A stretch of DNA of 64,000 bases from Deltaproteobacteria bacterium (lineage in GTDB: Bacteria; Myxococcota_A; UBA9160; PR03): NCBI GenBank assembly GCA_035063765.1, contig JAPSFT010000021.1, positions 1-64,000 on the forward strand, in the 5' to 3' direction. Below are positions 8,000 to 17,800 of this stretch, one piece after another (within the stretch, counting starts at the first letter, position 1; each line of letters opens with the position of its first letter). The translations under genes and the position numbers were made by a program. Below the pieces are notes generated by a model, which was given only the letters and a program-made list of their open reading frames with translations, did not search any database and was not told the origin of the DNA.

Positions 8000-9010
8000 A
8001 TGAACCTGGGACTTGGCGCGCACCCGTGGGATGACGAAGCTCTTCGCGCAGCGTATTGGCGTTCATTCTCGGAAACGCGTGCGGCGATCCAAGCTTCGCT
8101 TGGCGGTCGCGCACAGGAGATCCTCGATGATCTCCGCCTCTCTTTCGAAATCTTCGGTGCGGCTGTCGACGACCTTCTCGCGGCATGTGAGGCGTATCGC
8201 GCGGGCCTTTCTGACCCGCGGTTTTTCGATCGCGTGAACGAAGGTGCGCGAGAGCGCGCGATTCTGGCCGTGCGAAGAGGAACATTCTGCGCCGCTGCGA
8301 GCGCGCTTGCGCTTGTCGATCACAGCAGAAGAGCGCGCGACCGCTGGCAGCTGCCGGGCTACCGGGAGAGGATCAACGCGGAGTTCGCCGAGAACCCAGA
8401 GCATCGTTTCGTGCAGGGGCTTCGCAACTACGTGTCGCACTTCCGGCCTTCGTCATCGACATGGCGGGAGGTGATTACCTACGGCCCTGCCGGAAAACGC
8501 GAGACCAGCTTCGTGCTCCGCGCTGACGAGCTGCTCGCCTGGGACGCGTGGGACTCGTCAGCGCGCGAGTACATCCGCAGCGCACCGAAGAATGTGATCG
8601 ATCTCGAGAGCCTCTTCCGGGGGTATCGCGACAGAGTGGCGCACTTCCAGGGGTGGCTCCGGGATCTAGTTGAATCGATCGCGCGGCCGGAGCTGGCTCA
8701 GTACCGGCACTACAAGGACGTGGTTGACCAGCTGGCCTCGTGGAGCAATTGGAACGTCGTGATTCAGAATTTTGTGCTCAAGCGGAATCTCGACCCGTAC
8801 AAATACCTGCATCGGTACCTCACGCCGGCACAGCTCGAGGAGGTCCGCGCGCTTCCTTCCCAAAGCCGCGAACAGGTGGACCGAATTATCGAGCTAGTCG
8901 ACCGCCACCGGGCGTGCGCCTATAGCCATCGGGGGCTCCCGCAGGGCGAAGAGCTTCGAATGGCGGTTTATCGCGCCTTCGGCGTTGCCCCCGCGGAGGT
9001 GAGCAGTTGA
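8000..9010 (+). CDS. unknown cargo protein with HEPN-like RNxxxH motif
   Basis: A 336-residue, mainly alpha-helical soluble protein that I do not recognise as a named family. Residues 138-150 read VQGLRNYVSHFRP, in which R142-N-x-x-x-H147 fits the RNxxxH catalytic motif of HEPN ribonucleases. The surrounding pattern of long amphipathic helices is compatible with that fold. The gene sits between relaxase and coupling protein, which are normally adjacent in this ICE class, and is bracketed by a 25-bp direct repeat, so it looks like an inserted passenger. An abortive-infection or exclusion role is plausible but inferred. The start has only a weak ribosome site. Confidence 0.7.
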   Translation: MNLGLGAHPWDDEALRAAYWRSFSETRAAIQASLGGRAQEILDDLRLSFEIFGAAVDDLLAACEAYRAGLSDPRFFDRVNEGARERAILAVRRGTFCAAASALALVDHSRRARDRWQLPGYRERINAEFAENPEHRFVQGLRNYVSHFRPSSSTWREVITYGPAGKRETSFVLRADELLAWDAWDSSAREYIRSAPKNVIDLESLFRGYRDRVAHFQGWLRDLVESIARPELAQYRHYKDVVDQLASWSNWNVVIQNFVLKRNLDPYKYLHRYLTPAQLEEVRALPSQSREQVDRIIELVDRHRACAYSHRGLPQGEELRMAVYRAFGVAPAEVSS

Positions 9011-9029
9011 TGGATTGATGGCTCGGCTG

Positions 9030-9054
9030 CTGAGCCAGGCCCCGCGGTATACTG
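9030..9054. repeat. 25-bp direct repeat, copy 2 (right flank of cargo gene)
   Basis: Second copy of the repeat described at 7865-7889, one mismatch. It lies 15 nt upstream of the preferred traG start. The GGTATACT part resembles a sigma-70 -10 box, but I see no matching -35 at the right distance, so its use as a promoter is uncertain. Confidence 0.85.
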
Positions 9055-9068
9055 AGCGCACCCTCTGG

Positions 9069-11243
9069 ATGGCCGGTATTCCCGCTCTTGGGAGCCGGCT
9101 CGTGGCCGCGACTCGTCTCTATCGCCTTCCCTCCTCCGGTGAGCGCAACACTGCCGCCGGCATCTTCCTCGGCTCGATCGCCAGCACGCTTGGCTGCCTC
9201 GTCCTGATCATCTGGACCGGGACGCAGTGGGCCGCCTGGAAGCTCGCCTACCAGCCCGCGCTCGGCACGCCCCTCTACGCACCCGAACCGGACGAACGCC
9301 GTTTGCTGTTCGCTGCAGCCGCCGTAGCCATCGCGCTCGGCCTTACCGCCCTGCTGCACGCGCCTAGTCGCGGCTGGTCCCCTGCCCTGTTCGCCGCCGC
9401 TCTGGCGGCCGGCGCCTGTTGGTGGGGACCGATCTACGCGCCGTGGGACTTCTTGCTCTGGGAACTGCGCTACGGCAGCGTGCCGGAGGCAGAGGCGATA
9501 TGGCGCACCGGCCATTGGCTGATTGGCGCTCCCGCGCACTTCGTCTTCCTCGTCGGCCTGGTCCTGGCCGTACGGAGGGCGCGCAAGCTCGGCGGCCGAA
9601 CGGATAGCCACGGCTCGGCGCGCTGGGCGGACGACAAGGATGTCGCGGGAACCGGCCTCCTCGACGCCGGCGGCGTCTACGTGGGTGGATGGCTGCAAGA
9701 CGGCCGAACGGTCCCTCTGCGCCACGACGGACCGCAGCACGTCCTCGGATTCGCACCGGCGCGGTCGGGGAAGGGAGTCGGCTGGGTCATCCCGAGTCTC
9801 CTCGCCTGGCCGGACTCCGTCGTCGTGAACGACATCAAGGGTGAGAACTGGGCGCTCACCGCCGGCTGGCGGCAGCGCGGGCTCGGCAGCGTCTGCCTCA
9901 AGTTCGACCCCACCTGCGATGACGGATCGGCCGCCCGCTACAACCCGCTGCTCGAGGTCCGGAAGGGGCCGAAAGAGATCCGCGACGTCCAGAACATCGC
10001 GGACATCCTGGTCGATCCCGACGGCAACGGCTCGAAGGATCACTGGGACCTGACGGCGCAGGAGATCCTCGCCGGGACGATCCTGCACGTGCTCTACGCC
10101 GGACGCGACAAGTCGCTTCGCGGGTGTCTGGACTTCCTCACCAATCCACACCGTCCCATCGAGGAGGTGCTCCAGGAGATGATCGACACGCAGCACGACC
10201 CGGCCGGCGAGCGCAACTGGTGCGACGCCCAGACCGGGAAGCCCACCACGACCCATCCCGCGGTGGCCCGTGCGGCGCGGTCGCTGCTGAACAAGTCCGA
10301 GAACGAGCGATCGAGTGTGCTCTCCTCGGCCACGAAGTTCCTGAGCCTCTACCACGACGATGTCGTAGCGGCGAACACCGCGGCCTGCGATTTCTCGATC
10401 GCCGACCTCATGCACCACGATCGGCCGGTGAGCCTCTACCTCACCGTACCGCCCTCCGACCTGAGCCGGGTCCGTCCGCTCCTCCGCCTCCTCATCAACC
10501 AGATCGGCCGCCGACTGACCGAGCGGATGGACTTCGAGGATGGCCGGCACGCTCCCCGCTACCGGCATCGGCTCCTGCTCATGCTGGACGAGTTCGCGAC
10601 GCTTGGGCGCCTGGACTTCTTCCAGACCCAGCTCTCGTACCTGCCCGGCTACGGCGTCAAAGCGTTCCTCATCGTGCAGGACCTCTCGCAGCTCTATGCA
10701 GCCTACGGGCGCGAGGAGAGCATCGTCTCCAACTGCCACGTCCGCGTCGCGTACGCACCCAACAAGGTCGAGACGGCGCGCCTCCTCTCGGACATGGCCG
10801 GAGCGATGACCGTCCACAAGGAGACCCGGACCTACACCGGCAACCGGCTCAACCCCGTGCTCATGCACGTACTCGCCTCGGAGCAGGAGTCGCACCGGCT
10901 GCTGCTCACCCCGGACGAGGTGATGCGCCTTCCGGAGGACGCTGCCCTGGTCTTCGTGTCCAACGCTCGGCCGATCCTCGGGCAGAAGCTCCGCTACTAC
11001 CGCGACCCGGACTTTGCAGGGAGAGCGCGGGTTCCGGCGCCCCCGATGTCCGATCGTTTGACCCAGCGGGCCTGCCCTTGGGAAGCAACAGCCGACGAAT
11101 TCGCGACCGTGAGCACGCCGACAGAGCCGACGCCCGCGACGCCCAAACCGCCCACCGAAAGTGTCTCCGCCGATGCTCCGCCGCCCGACGCCGAGGCTCT
11201 TCTCGCGGGCAACGCTGGGCCCGCTCCGGAGGCTGGCCGATGA
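9069..11243 (+). CDS. traG: type IV coupling protein VirD4/TraG
   Basis: A 724-residue hexameric inner-membrane ATPase that links the relaxosome to the mating pore. The N-terminal membrane segments lie in the first 170 residues. The Walker A is GFAPARSGKGVG (about residues 228-239), the Walker B LLLMLDEFATLG, and a third typical segment is FLIVQDLSQLYAAYG. The C-terminal 70 residues are Pro/Ala-rich. I prefer the ATG at 9069 because the frame upstream (possible start 9015) runs through the direct repeat, whose other copy is noncoding apart from a stop codon. The end overlaps the next gene (ATGA). Confidence 0.92.
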   Translation: MAGIPALGSRLVAATRLYRLPSSGERNTAAGIFLGSIASTLGCLVLIIWTGTQWAAWKLAYQPALGTPLYAPEPDERRLLFAAAAVAIALGLTALLHAPSRGWSPALFAAALAAGACWWGPIYAPWDFLLWELRYGSVPEAEAIWRTGHWLIGAPAHFVFLVGLVLAVRRARKLGGRTDSHGSARWADDKDVAGTGLLDAGGVYVGGWLQDGRTVPLRHDGPQHVLGFAPARSGKGVGWVIPSLLAWPDSVVVNDIKGENWALTAGWRQRGLGSVCLKFDPTCDDGSAARYNPLLEVRKGPKEIRDVQNIADILVDPDGNGSKDHWDLTAQEILAGTILHVLYAGRDKSLRGCLDFLTNPHRPIEEVLQEMIDTQHDPAGERNWCDAQTGKPTTTHPAVARAARSLLNKSENERSSVLSSATKFLSLYHDDVVAANTAACDFSIADLMHHDRPVSLYLTVPPSDLSRVRPLLRLLINQIGRRLTERMDFEDGRHAPRYRHRLLLMLDEFATLGRLDFFQTQLSYLPGYGVKAFLIVQDLSQLYAAYGREESIVSNCHVRVAYAPNKVETARLLSDMAGAMTVHKETRTYTGNRLNPVLMHVLASEQESHRLLLTPDEVMRLPEDAALVFVSNARPILGQKLRYYRDPDFAGRARVPAPPMSDRLTQRACPWEATADEFATVSTPTEPTPATPKPPTESVSADAPPPDAEALLAGNAGPAPEAGR

Positions 11244-11779
11244 AGTCCAACCGTGCCCGCTACGAGATCCGCTCCTACGCGGGCGCCGATCTCTACGGGC
11301 GAATCGTGCGGGAGGCGGCAGCCCGCGGAATGACGGTGTCCGAATGCGTCCGGCGGGAGCTCGAGGACCTCTATGCGTATCGCGACGCGCTCGCCGATGC
11401 TTTGCGCATCGCAGGTGACGAGGGAGGGCCGGCGCGCGGGTTGCTCGAGGCAGCGCTCAAGGGGCTCGAGGCCCGCCTGGTAGGTAACTTCGGTGTTCAG
11501 CTGCAACGTATCGACCGCCTTATCAGCGATCAGTCGCGCCTGGAAGCGATGATCGACCGCTTCTATCTCGGCGTGATGCTGCACCTCGAAGACGTCCCGG
11601 ATCATGTCCGCCCGGCGCGACTCAAGCGGGCGGCAGAACGCCACCGAGCGTGGCGCGAGGTCGTGGACCGGATCGGGAGCGCAACCACCGGTCTGCAATC
11701 CGGCGACACCTCGGGCGTCGCCGACGGCGGGGAAGTGGCGCCGACTCGGGCGGCGGACGTGCGCCCGCAGGGCGAGTAG
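11240..11779 (+). CDS. conjugation accessory protein, ribbon-helix-helix-like N-terminus
   Basis: A 179-residue protein coupled to traG by an ATGA overlap. Residues 5-40 (YEIRSYAGADLYGRIV, then a helix, GMTVSECVRRELEDL) have the strand-helix-helix pattern of CopG/ribbon-helix-helix DNA-binding proteins. The remainder is helical. Tn4371-like elements commonly carry such a gene right after traG, presumably a relaxosome or oriT-binding factor. The candidate oriT begins 130 nt downstream of its stop, which supports that idea; a direct link is not shown. Confidence 0.75.
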   Translation: MKSNRARYEIRSYAGADLYGRIVREAAARGMTVSECVRRELEDLYAYRDALADALRIAGDEGGPARGLLEAALKGLEARLVGNFGVQLQRIDRLISDQSRLEAMIDRFYLGVMLHLEDVPDHVRPARLKRAAERHRAWREVVDRIGSATTGLQSGDTSGVADGGEVAPTRAADVRPQGE

Positions 11780-12200
11780 TCCCACCGGGCTGGCCCGATT
11801 TCGGCGTCTCGTCGCGGGGCCAATATTGCCGTCCGGCGCCACCTGCACCGCATCATCCGAGTCGATTTGGTCGCCGTCTCTTCGATCGAAGGTGGAGGAG
11901 AATCTCTCCGTCGCGTTCGGGTTCTCCCTCGGAAACCCGAACGGAAACCGACACTTCCGCGGATCTCTCCGTCATTTATCTTGCATTCGCAGTCCTCTTT
12001 CCCGATCCTTCTCACGCCCCACACCGCACAGCGACTCCAGACGCACTCGATCTACCGCGGCTCTGCAAGCCGACTGCCGGGTCAGCTACCGCGCAGCTAC
12101 CGGCGAACTACCAAGCCGCTGCAGCCGCCGAGCAGAACAGTGCCCCGAGAACGTGCGCTCGAACGCAAGCGGACCGCACGGCGCTGGTGCTCTTCGGAGG
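11780..12200. other. gene-free stretch with candidate origin of transfer (oriT)
   Basis: This 421-bp stretch has no supported gene. It contains a perfect 10-bp inverted repeat, CGTTCGGGTT at 11914-11923 and AACCCGAACG at 11934-11943, with a 10-nt loop. The 11-mer ATCTCTCCGTC occurs directly repeated at 11902-11912 and 11963-11973. Just past the second copy, TATCTTGC at 11977-11984 resembles the YATCCTG/Y nick consensus of IncP/Ti-type origins with one change. It lies between the coupling/accessory genes and ardC, where an origin with a leading region would fit. Identification is inferred from pattern and position. Confidence 0.5.
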
Positions 12201-12611
12201 TCAGGAGACGACGCGATACTCAGCGTCGATGACCTCGCCGTGGGGCGTGCCGTGCAGCGGTCGAGCCGAGTAAGGCGACATGCGAGCCTCTTCGGCGCCG
12301 TCGGCGGAGGGATTTCGATCGACCGGTCGCTGCTGCAAAGGAGCGGCGAAGACTCCGCCTCGATGGACGCCGAGACCGACCACAAACCCGGCGATCGCGA
12401 GCATCGCCCCGGCAGCGACACCGCCCAGGGCAGCGCCCAAGTGGAAGCCGACCAGGCCCCAGTAGAGGCTCAAAGCGAGCACGAGCGATGCAGAGAGACG
12501 GGTGAAGCGGTAGAGCACGTAGAGGCCGACGAAGGTGCCGAGGAAGCCGAGCCAGGTCTTCGTCATGATGCCCACGACGAAGGCGATCAGGAAGAACTCG
12601 GCGACGACCAT
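12201..12611 (-). CDS. small integral membrane protein
   Basis: A 136-residue protein with about four hydrophobic helices between residues 1 and 95, starting MVVAEFFLIAFVVGIM, and a hydrophilic C-terminal tail ending in EYRVVS. The ATG at 12611 is preceded by GGAGCGG on the minus strand; the upstream extension is Arg-rich and non-coding in character. It lies 119 nt downstream of ardC in the same direction. Small membrane proteins are common in ICE leading regions, but I do not recognise the family. Confidence 0.6.
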   Translation of the reverse strand: MVVAEFFLIAFVVGIMTKTWLGFLGTFVGLYVLYRFTRLSASLVLALSLYWGLVGFHLGAALGGVAAGAMLAIAGFVVGLGVHRGGVFAAPLQQRPVDRNPSADGAEEARMSPYSARPLHGTPHGEVIDAEYRVVS

Positions 12612-12730
12612 GGCACCGCTCCGGACCCGGCCGAGCAAGGAACTCGCTGCCAGGACACGGCGAGGATACCCGACGAAGCCGGGCCCGCAGCGGAGGCGAG
12701 CCCGGCATCGGGCGACCGCCCACGGGCGAC

Positions 12731-13597
12731 TCACGATCCCTCGCGGGGACCATCGGCGGGGGCCATCCCGAGCACATGATCGACGGCCCGCTGCGCGTGC
12801 TGGGCAGCGCGAAGGAGAAGCCGTCGGTCGTCGCGAAGCACCCGCAGCCACGACGCCACGTAGGCGGCGCTGTTCTCGAGGGTACGCTCGGCGATCCCGA
12901 CGTGGGCACAGAGGTACGCGGCGCCGATCTCCGCCACGAGCTCCTCCTCGCTGTAGGCGTGGTCACCGAAGAGGGCACCGTCGGTCACCGCGGGGCGCGC
13001 CAGGCGGGTCGGGTGGCCCGTCGAGTGGACGAGTTCGTGGAAGAGCGTCGCCTGGTAGCCGGCAGCGTCACGGAAGGCCTCCCGGGGCGGCAGGTGGATC
13101 GAGTCCGTGGAGGGCCGGTAGAAGGCGCGCGCGCCACCGTCGTGCCGGATCTCCGGCGGGGCCGGCATCACCGAGACGACGGAGTCGGCGCTGGTGCGCA
13201 CGGTCACGATCGGCGAAGCCACCAACGCGGGCGCCTCGACGCCCTCGATCTGGAGCAGGTTCCAGACGCGGTAGTACCGCACCAAGGGAGCCGACCGGCG
13301 CGGCTCGCGGGCGTCCTCGGTGTCGGCGATGCGTTCGGGCCACTTCCAGAGCAGCACCGGCGTCCCGCGCTCGCCGGCACGCACGCGACCACCGACCTGG
13401 TTCACCTGGCGGAAGGTGAGCCAGAGCGGCGACTCGTAGCCCTGGCAGCCGAGGACGAGGAGGTTGATGCCCCGATAGGCCGTGCCGCGGATGTTTCGCG
13501 GGAGCCCAACAGCAGGGTTCCACGGCCGCTGCCACGGCACGGTCCCGGCCTCGAGAAGGTCGAGGATGCGATCGATCACGACTTCGTACGCCTTCAT
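12731..13597 (-). CDS. ardC: ArdC-type anti-restriction protein
   Basis: A 288-residue protein. The N-terminal half (to about residue 125) matches the ArdC ssDNA-binding domain (DUF1738): VPWQRPWNPAVGLPRN, then YRGINLLVL and LTFRQVNQVGGRVRAGE. The C-terminal half is a zinc-metallopeptidase-like domain with HELVH at 187-191 (YQATLFHELVHSTGH). ArdC proteins protect incoming single-stranded plasmid DNA from restriction during transfer. ATG 13597 is preceded by GGAGGACAG. It is the first strongly recognisable gene after the candidate oriT and carries leader A upstream, as expected for an early-expressed leading-region gene. Confidence 0.9.
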   Translation of the reverse strand: MKAYEVVIDRILDLLEAGTVPWQRPWNPAVGLPRNIRGTAYRGINLLVLGCQGYESPLWLTFRQVNQVGGRVRAGERGTPVLLWKWPERIADTEDAREPRRSAPLVRYYRVWNLLQIEGVEAPALVASPIVTVRTSADSVVSVMPAPPEIRHDGGARAFYRPSTDSIHLPPREAFRDAAGYQATLFHELVHSTGHPTRLARPAVTDGALFGDHAYSEEELVAEIGAAYLCAHVGIAERTLENSAAYVASWLRVLRDDRRLLLRAAQHAQRAVDHVLGMAPADGPREGS

Positions 13598-13850
13598 TAG
13601 AGCTGTCCTCCCTGTTGCTCCGGCCCGTCCGAGAGCCGGCTCCCTCACCGGACCCGGAGAGCCGGGCGAGGCGGGCAGCGCCCGACCGGCGAGGCGCAGC
13701 GCGCGGCCGAGGCAAGGCCCGTGACCGCAGCGCAGCGGAGGGCGCGGGGCTGTGACAAAGGCCGGAGCGGAGTCCGCCGGGAGGGCGTCGGAGGGAGGGC
13801 AGCGGAAGGCGGACGAGGAAAAAGGAGCGTGATTCGAGGGCCGTCACGGG
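13598..13850 (-). promoter_or_regulatory. structured leader A upstream of ardC
   Basis: First of three related noncoding leaders on the minus strand. It contains a stem CCGGCTC (13636-13642) / GAGCCGG (13659-13665) 39 nt upstream of the ardC start, and the motif GAGGCAAGGCCCGTGAC at 13709-13725, written on the plus strand. Relative to leader B the segment from the hairpin through AGCGCAGCGGAGGGCGCGG is clearly homologous. See leaders B and C. Confidence 0.7.
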
Positions 13851-13967
13851 GTGGGAGCAAGGGGCGACGGCGACGCTGACCGGGTACGCGAATGGAGCCA
13901 GCCGGCCCCAGCTGGCGCCCGCCACCGACCGCGGCAACGGCTCGATGCGATGCGCGCGACGCGCGGA

Positions 13968-14450
13968 CTAGAGATCCGCGCCGTGCTTGAAGAGCGTCGC
14001 GTCGCGCTCGCGGAGCGCCACGAACTCGCCCGTGCGCGTGAACACCACCGAGTCGAGCAACGAGATGCCGAGGAGCGCACCCGCCTGGGCGAGTCGCTGG
14101 GTGATCTCGCGGTCCTCGCGGCTCGGACTGGGATCGCCCGAGGGGTGGTTGTGCGCCACGATCACCGCGCAGGCACCGACGAGGATCGCCGGCTGGAAGA
14201 CCTCGCGCGGGTGGACGAGCGACGCCGACGCGGTCCCAATCGAGACGACTTGGTGCGCGATCGGCCGATGGCGACCGTCCAGGTAGAGCGCCACGAAGTG
14301 CTCACGCGCGTCGTCGCGCACGACCCGGCGCAGGAACTCGACGACTTCGAGCGGTCGCCGGATCGAGGTGGCGATGCGGGCGGAGCGCCCGACGTAGCGG
14401 ACCGCGACCTCGCGGATGAAGTGGATGTTCTCGTGCTCGACGCTGGCCAT
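13968..14450 (-). CDS. radC: RadC-like JAB/MPN domain protein
   Basis: A 160-residue protein that is the RadC C-terminal domain alone, without the helix-hairpin-helix N-terminus of chromosomal RadC. The JAMM metal-site motif is VAHNHPSGDPSPS followed by RED (H100, H102). Short RadC-like proteins are frequent on ICEs and plasmids; their function is unproven and probably not DNA repair. ATG 14450 is preceded by GGAGGG. Leader B lies directly upstream. Confidence 0.88.
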   Translation of the reverse strand: MASVEHENIHFIREVAVRYVGRSARIATSIRRPLEVVEFLRRVVRDDAREHFVALYLDGRHRPIAHQVVSIGTASASLVHPREVFQPAILVGACAVIVAHNHPSGDPSPSREDREITQRLAQAGALLGISLLDSVVFTRTGEFVALRERDATLFKHGADL

Positions 14451-14680
14451 AAACCCTCCGTGTCGTTCTGGGCCCGCTGTGGGCCGGCTCTCTCGCCAGC
14501 ACTGGAGAGCCGGCCGCGGCGGGCTGGCCGGAGGGCGGAAGCGGAGCAAGGGGTCGAGGCAAGGGCCGTGACCACAGCGCAGCGGAGGGCGCGGGCCTGT
14601 GTCCGCAAACCCCGCAGCGGAGCCCGGCCAACGGCTGGGAGACACGGAGGGTGTGGCCGTCGGAGTGAGGGGAGACTTTC
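14451..14680 (-). promoter_or_regulatory. structured leader B upstream of radC
   Basis: It contains a perfect 11-bp hairpin: GGCCGGCTCTC at 14482-14492 and GAGAGCCGGCC at 14505-14515, loop of 12 nt starting TCGCC. The motif GAGGCAAGGGCCGTGAC lies at 14556-14572. The hairpin lies 32-65 nt upstream of the radC start. The homologous hairpin in leader C has the same stem and loop length but two changed base pairs, both compensated. Confidence 0.75.
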
Positions 14681-14823
14681 AGCTCACGAGCCGAAGAGGA
14701 AAGCGCGTTCGTGCAGTGCGCCGAGCTGCGATCAACGAGGGGAAGGAGAACTCAGGGCGAGAGAGTCCTAAGAGGGCCATAGCGTCGAATGGTGGTCAAC
14801 CGGACAGCCGCGCGAGAGTGCTC

Positions 14824-17800
14824 TCACCCGGATTGCAGAACCTCGGATAGCAACCGGATTCGCTCGGTAGGGGGCGAATCCCCGGCCCCTCCATCCTCCG
14901 GACTCGGGAATAGCGGGCTCCCAGGCGACCAGAGCTCGGCGCTCCCTGGATGATCCTCGAAGAAGGAGGCGCTCGTCGTGACGCGGAGTCCCTGGCGCAT
15001 TCCGGGCATGGAAAGTTTGTACTCGCCCGGACCCAGCTGTTCGGCCGAGCAGCCAGCCGGCAGGAGGTCGGGCCTCCGGATCAGCCTGTCGAGTGCAGGG
15101 AGGTCATAGAGCGCAGGGGGACGAGGGGGCTCATCGAGATCAGCCTCGGTAGCGGCGTCGAGGTCGAAGCCTTCTTCCTCTTGCTTGCGGATCCGCTCCT
15201 CCAGATCCCGGACCATCTCCTGGCGCTGGGTCTCGTCTCTCGCGCCGAGCACGGCCTCGCTGATGTTGCGCGGAAGAGCAGCCAGGATCGGCTGGAGCTT
15301 CCCGACAAACCTGGTGAACAGACCGATGCGCTGCCGCAGCGCCATGTAGACATCCGTCTCGACCGTGTCTGCGTAGTGGAGGTTGGTGATGGCGATCGTC
15401 TCGTTGCGCTGGCCGAGGCGGTCGATACGGCCAATGCGCTGCTCGACCCGCATCGGGTTCCACGGCATGTCGTAGTTCACGAGCGCCCCGCAGAACTGAA
15501 AGTTCAATCCCTCTGCAGCGGCATCGGTGCAGAGCAGGATCTGGGCAGACCCATCGCGGAACAGGCGCTTCACCTCGTCGCGCTCGATCCGCTTCCAGCC
15601 GCCCGCCTTCTCGCGCAGCTCGCCGCCACGTCCTGAGAAGCAGAGCACCTCGAAACCCTCCGCGACCAGGTGCTCGCGGAGGAAGTCGAGAGTGTCCGTG
15701 AACTGGGTGAAGACGAGCAATTTCTCGTAGCTGGCCTCACGCAGAGCAGCCACGATCTTCACGAGTTCGCGAGCCTTGGTGTCCACGCGCGGCAGCTTCT
15801 TGACGTTGGCGAGGAGAGCGCGGATCTCGTCCTTCTCCTCGAGCGCGAGGACCTGAGCCTCGATCTCGAGCGCGTCCTCTTCGTCCATCGCCTCGTCGAG
15901 GTCGTCGTCCGCGACGTCTTCCTCGACGCTCGTCTCGGACGCGGTCATTCCCTGCAACCGCCGCTCGAGCGTTGCGGCCAGCGCTGCGAAGCTGCTCGCC
16001 AATCGGCGCCGATAGACGGTCATCACGAAGCCCACCGCGTTTCGCTCAGCAGCGCTGGCGGCGTCGTAGGTGTGCGCGATGTAGTGCTCGACGCGCTCGT
16101 AGACCTGGCGCTCCGCGGGACTCAGGTCGATGAAGGCATCGTCCACCTTCCGCTGGGCGATGCGGGTCGATATCTTGCCGGCCTCGTAGTATCGGCGGAG
16201 AAGCTCTCGAGTGTGGCGCGAGACAAGCCGAGACACTGGCGTGTTCGCAATCATCAGGCGGATGGCCGCTCGTCGTTGCTCGTGGCCGAGCTGTTTGAGG
16301 TCCATCATCGCACCGCTACGCAACGCCTTCAGTATCTTTCGGCGCGAAAGCCCCCCGAGTGCGCTTGCACAGCGCTCGATCACGTCGGATGCGGGCTCGC
16401 CGTAGGCTGTCTCGGATGCACGGAAGAGATTCGCCATCGCGTCGAGATCATCATTCGACGGGTTCGGATGGCTCGCGCGCTCGAAGAAGCGCAGGAAGGC
16501 GCCCTCGCTCCAGGCCGGCGGCAGCCCAAGCAGGTCGAGGAGGTCCCAGACCTCGACGGGATCCACCTGCATCGGCGTCGCAGTGAGGAGGACGAGACCC
16601 TGGGTCTTGGCCCTCAGGCGCTGCATGAGGCCGAGGAGCTGGTTCGGCGCGCGGTCCTTCGTGGCGCCGCCTCCCTTGCGGCGCGCGTGGTGAGCCTCAT
16701 CGAGGATCACGAGATCCCAAGGCTCGGCGTCCTCAATGAGCGTGCGGGCACGGTCCGCGCGACGCATGAGCTGGCTCGACGCGAGGACATACGGTTCGCG
16801 GTGCCACTCGTCCTTCGAGACCTTCCGCTCATCACTGCCGACGTTCGCATGGCAGGCATACCAGCGCAGGAACTGTCCGTCGTAGATCGGCCAGTTGAGG
16901 TTGAACTTCTCGCGAAGCTCGATCTGCCACTGGCGCAGGACGGCCTTGGGAGCGAGGACGAGGATCCGCCTCGCCCGGCCGGCGAGCCACGCCTGGCGCA
17001 GGAGCAGCCCCGCCTCGATCGTCTTGCCGAGGCCCACCTCGTCTGCGATGAGGAGTCGCGGAGGCCAGCTCCCGTAGAGTCGCTGGAACGCGCGAACCTG
17101 ATGCGGCCACGGCGTGACGATCGAGGTGGCCTCGCCGACCCGGTCTCCGAGGCCGGGGAGCGCTGGACCATCGCGCACGATCGACCACACGAGGCTGCGC
17201 AGGTCCTCGATCGCGAGCGCCGGCGGCGGCTCCGGCTTCGGATTCGTTGGCGCGTCGGGGACGGCAACGGTCGCGGCTTCGCGCAGGCGCTCCGGCAGGC
17301 GCTCATCGCCGGGCAGGAAGCGCAGGAGATCCTCGCGCATCGCCTGCGGCACGTCGAGCACGCGACAGCGCTCGGTCTTGTCGGCCCAGAGTCGCGCGAA
17401 GCTCTCCTCCTCCTCGACGAGGTGCGGGAGACCCCCGTCCCAGCTCTTGAAGACGTGGAAGCTCTCCCAATTGTGGATCCATCCGGAGGGCGTCTCGTTG
17501 AGGCTCCCGGAGAAGGCGATTCGGTCGCCGGTCTTGTCCTCTATCAGACCAGTCTTCTGGTGGAAGATGGCGGTGCCGGCGCAGGGCTTACGGTCCTTGG
17601 TACAGGGGATCGCGATGCGAACCTCGAGGAAGCCACGCGCCACCATCCAGGAGAGCAGCTCGAGCGCTTGGCGCTCGCCCTCGTTTGCCGCAGCGAGCGG
17701 CAAGCCTTTCGCCTGCGCCTCGAGGACCGCGCGGGCTTCCTCGCCACGCTCGATTGCTTCGGCCTCTGCCTGCTCGAGCGTGCAGCCGACGACGAGGCGC

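Noticed and set aside
8886-10895. 669-codon minus-strand open frame
   Set aside because: Antisense to traG; no motif, no ribosome site.
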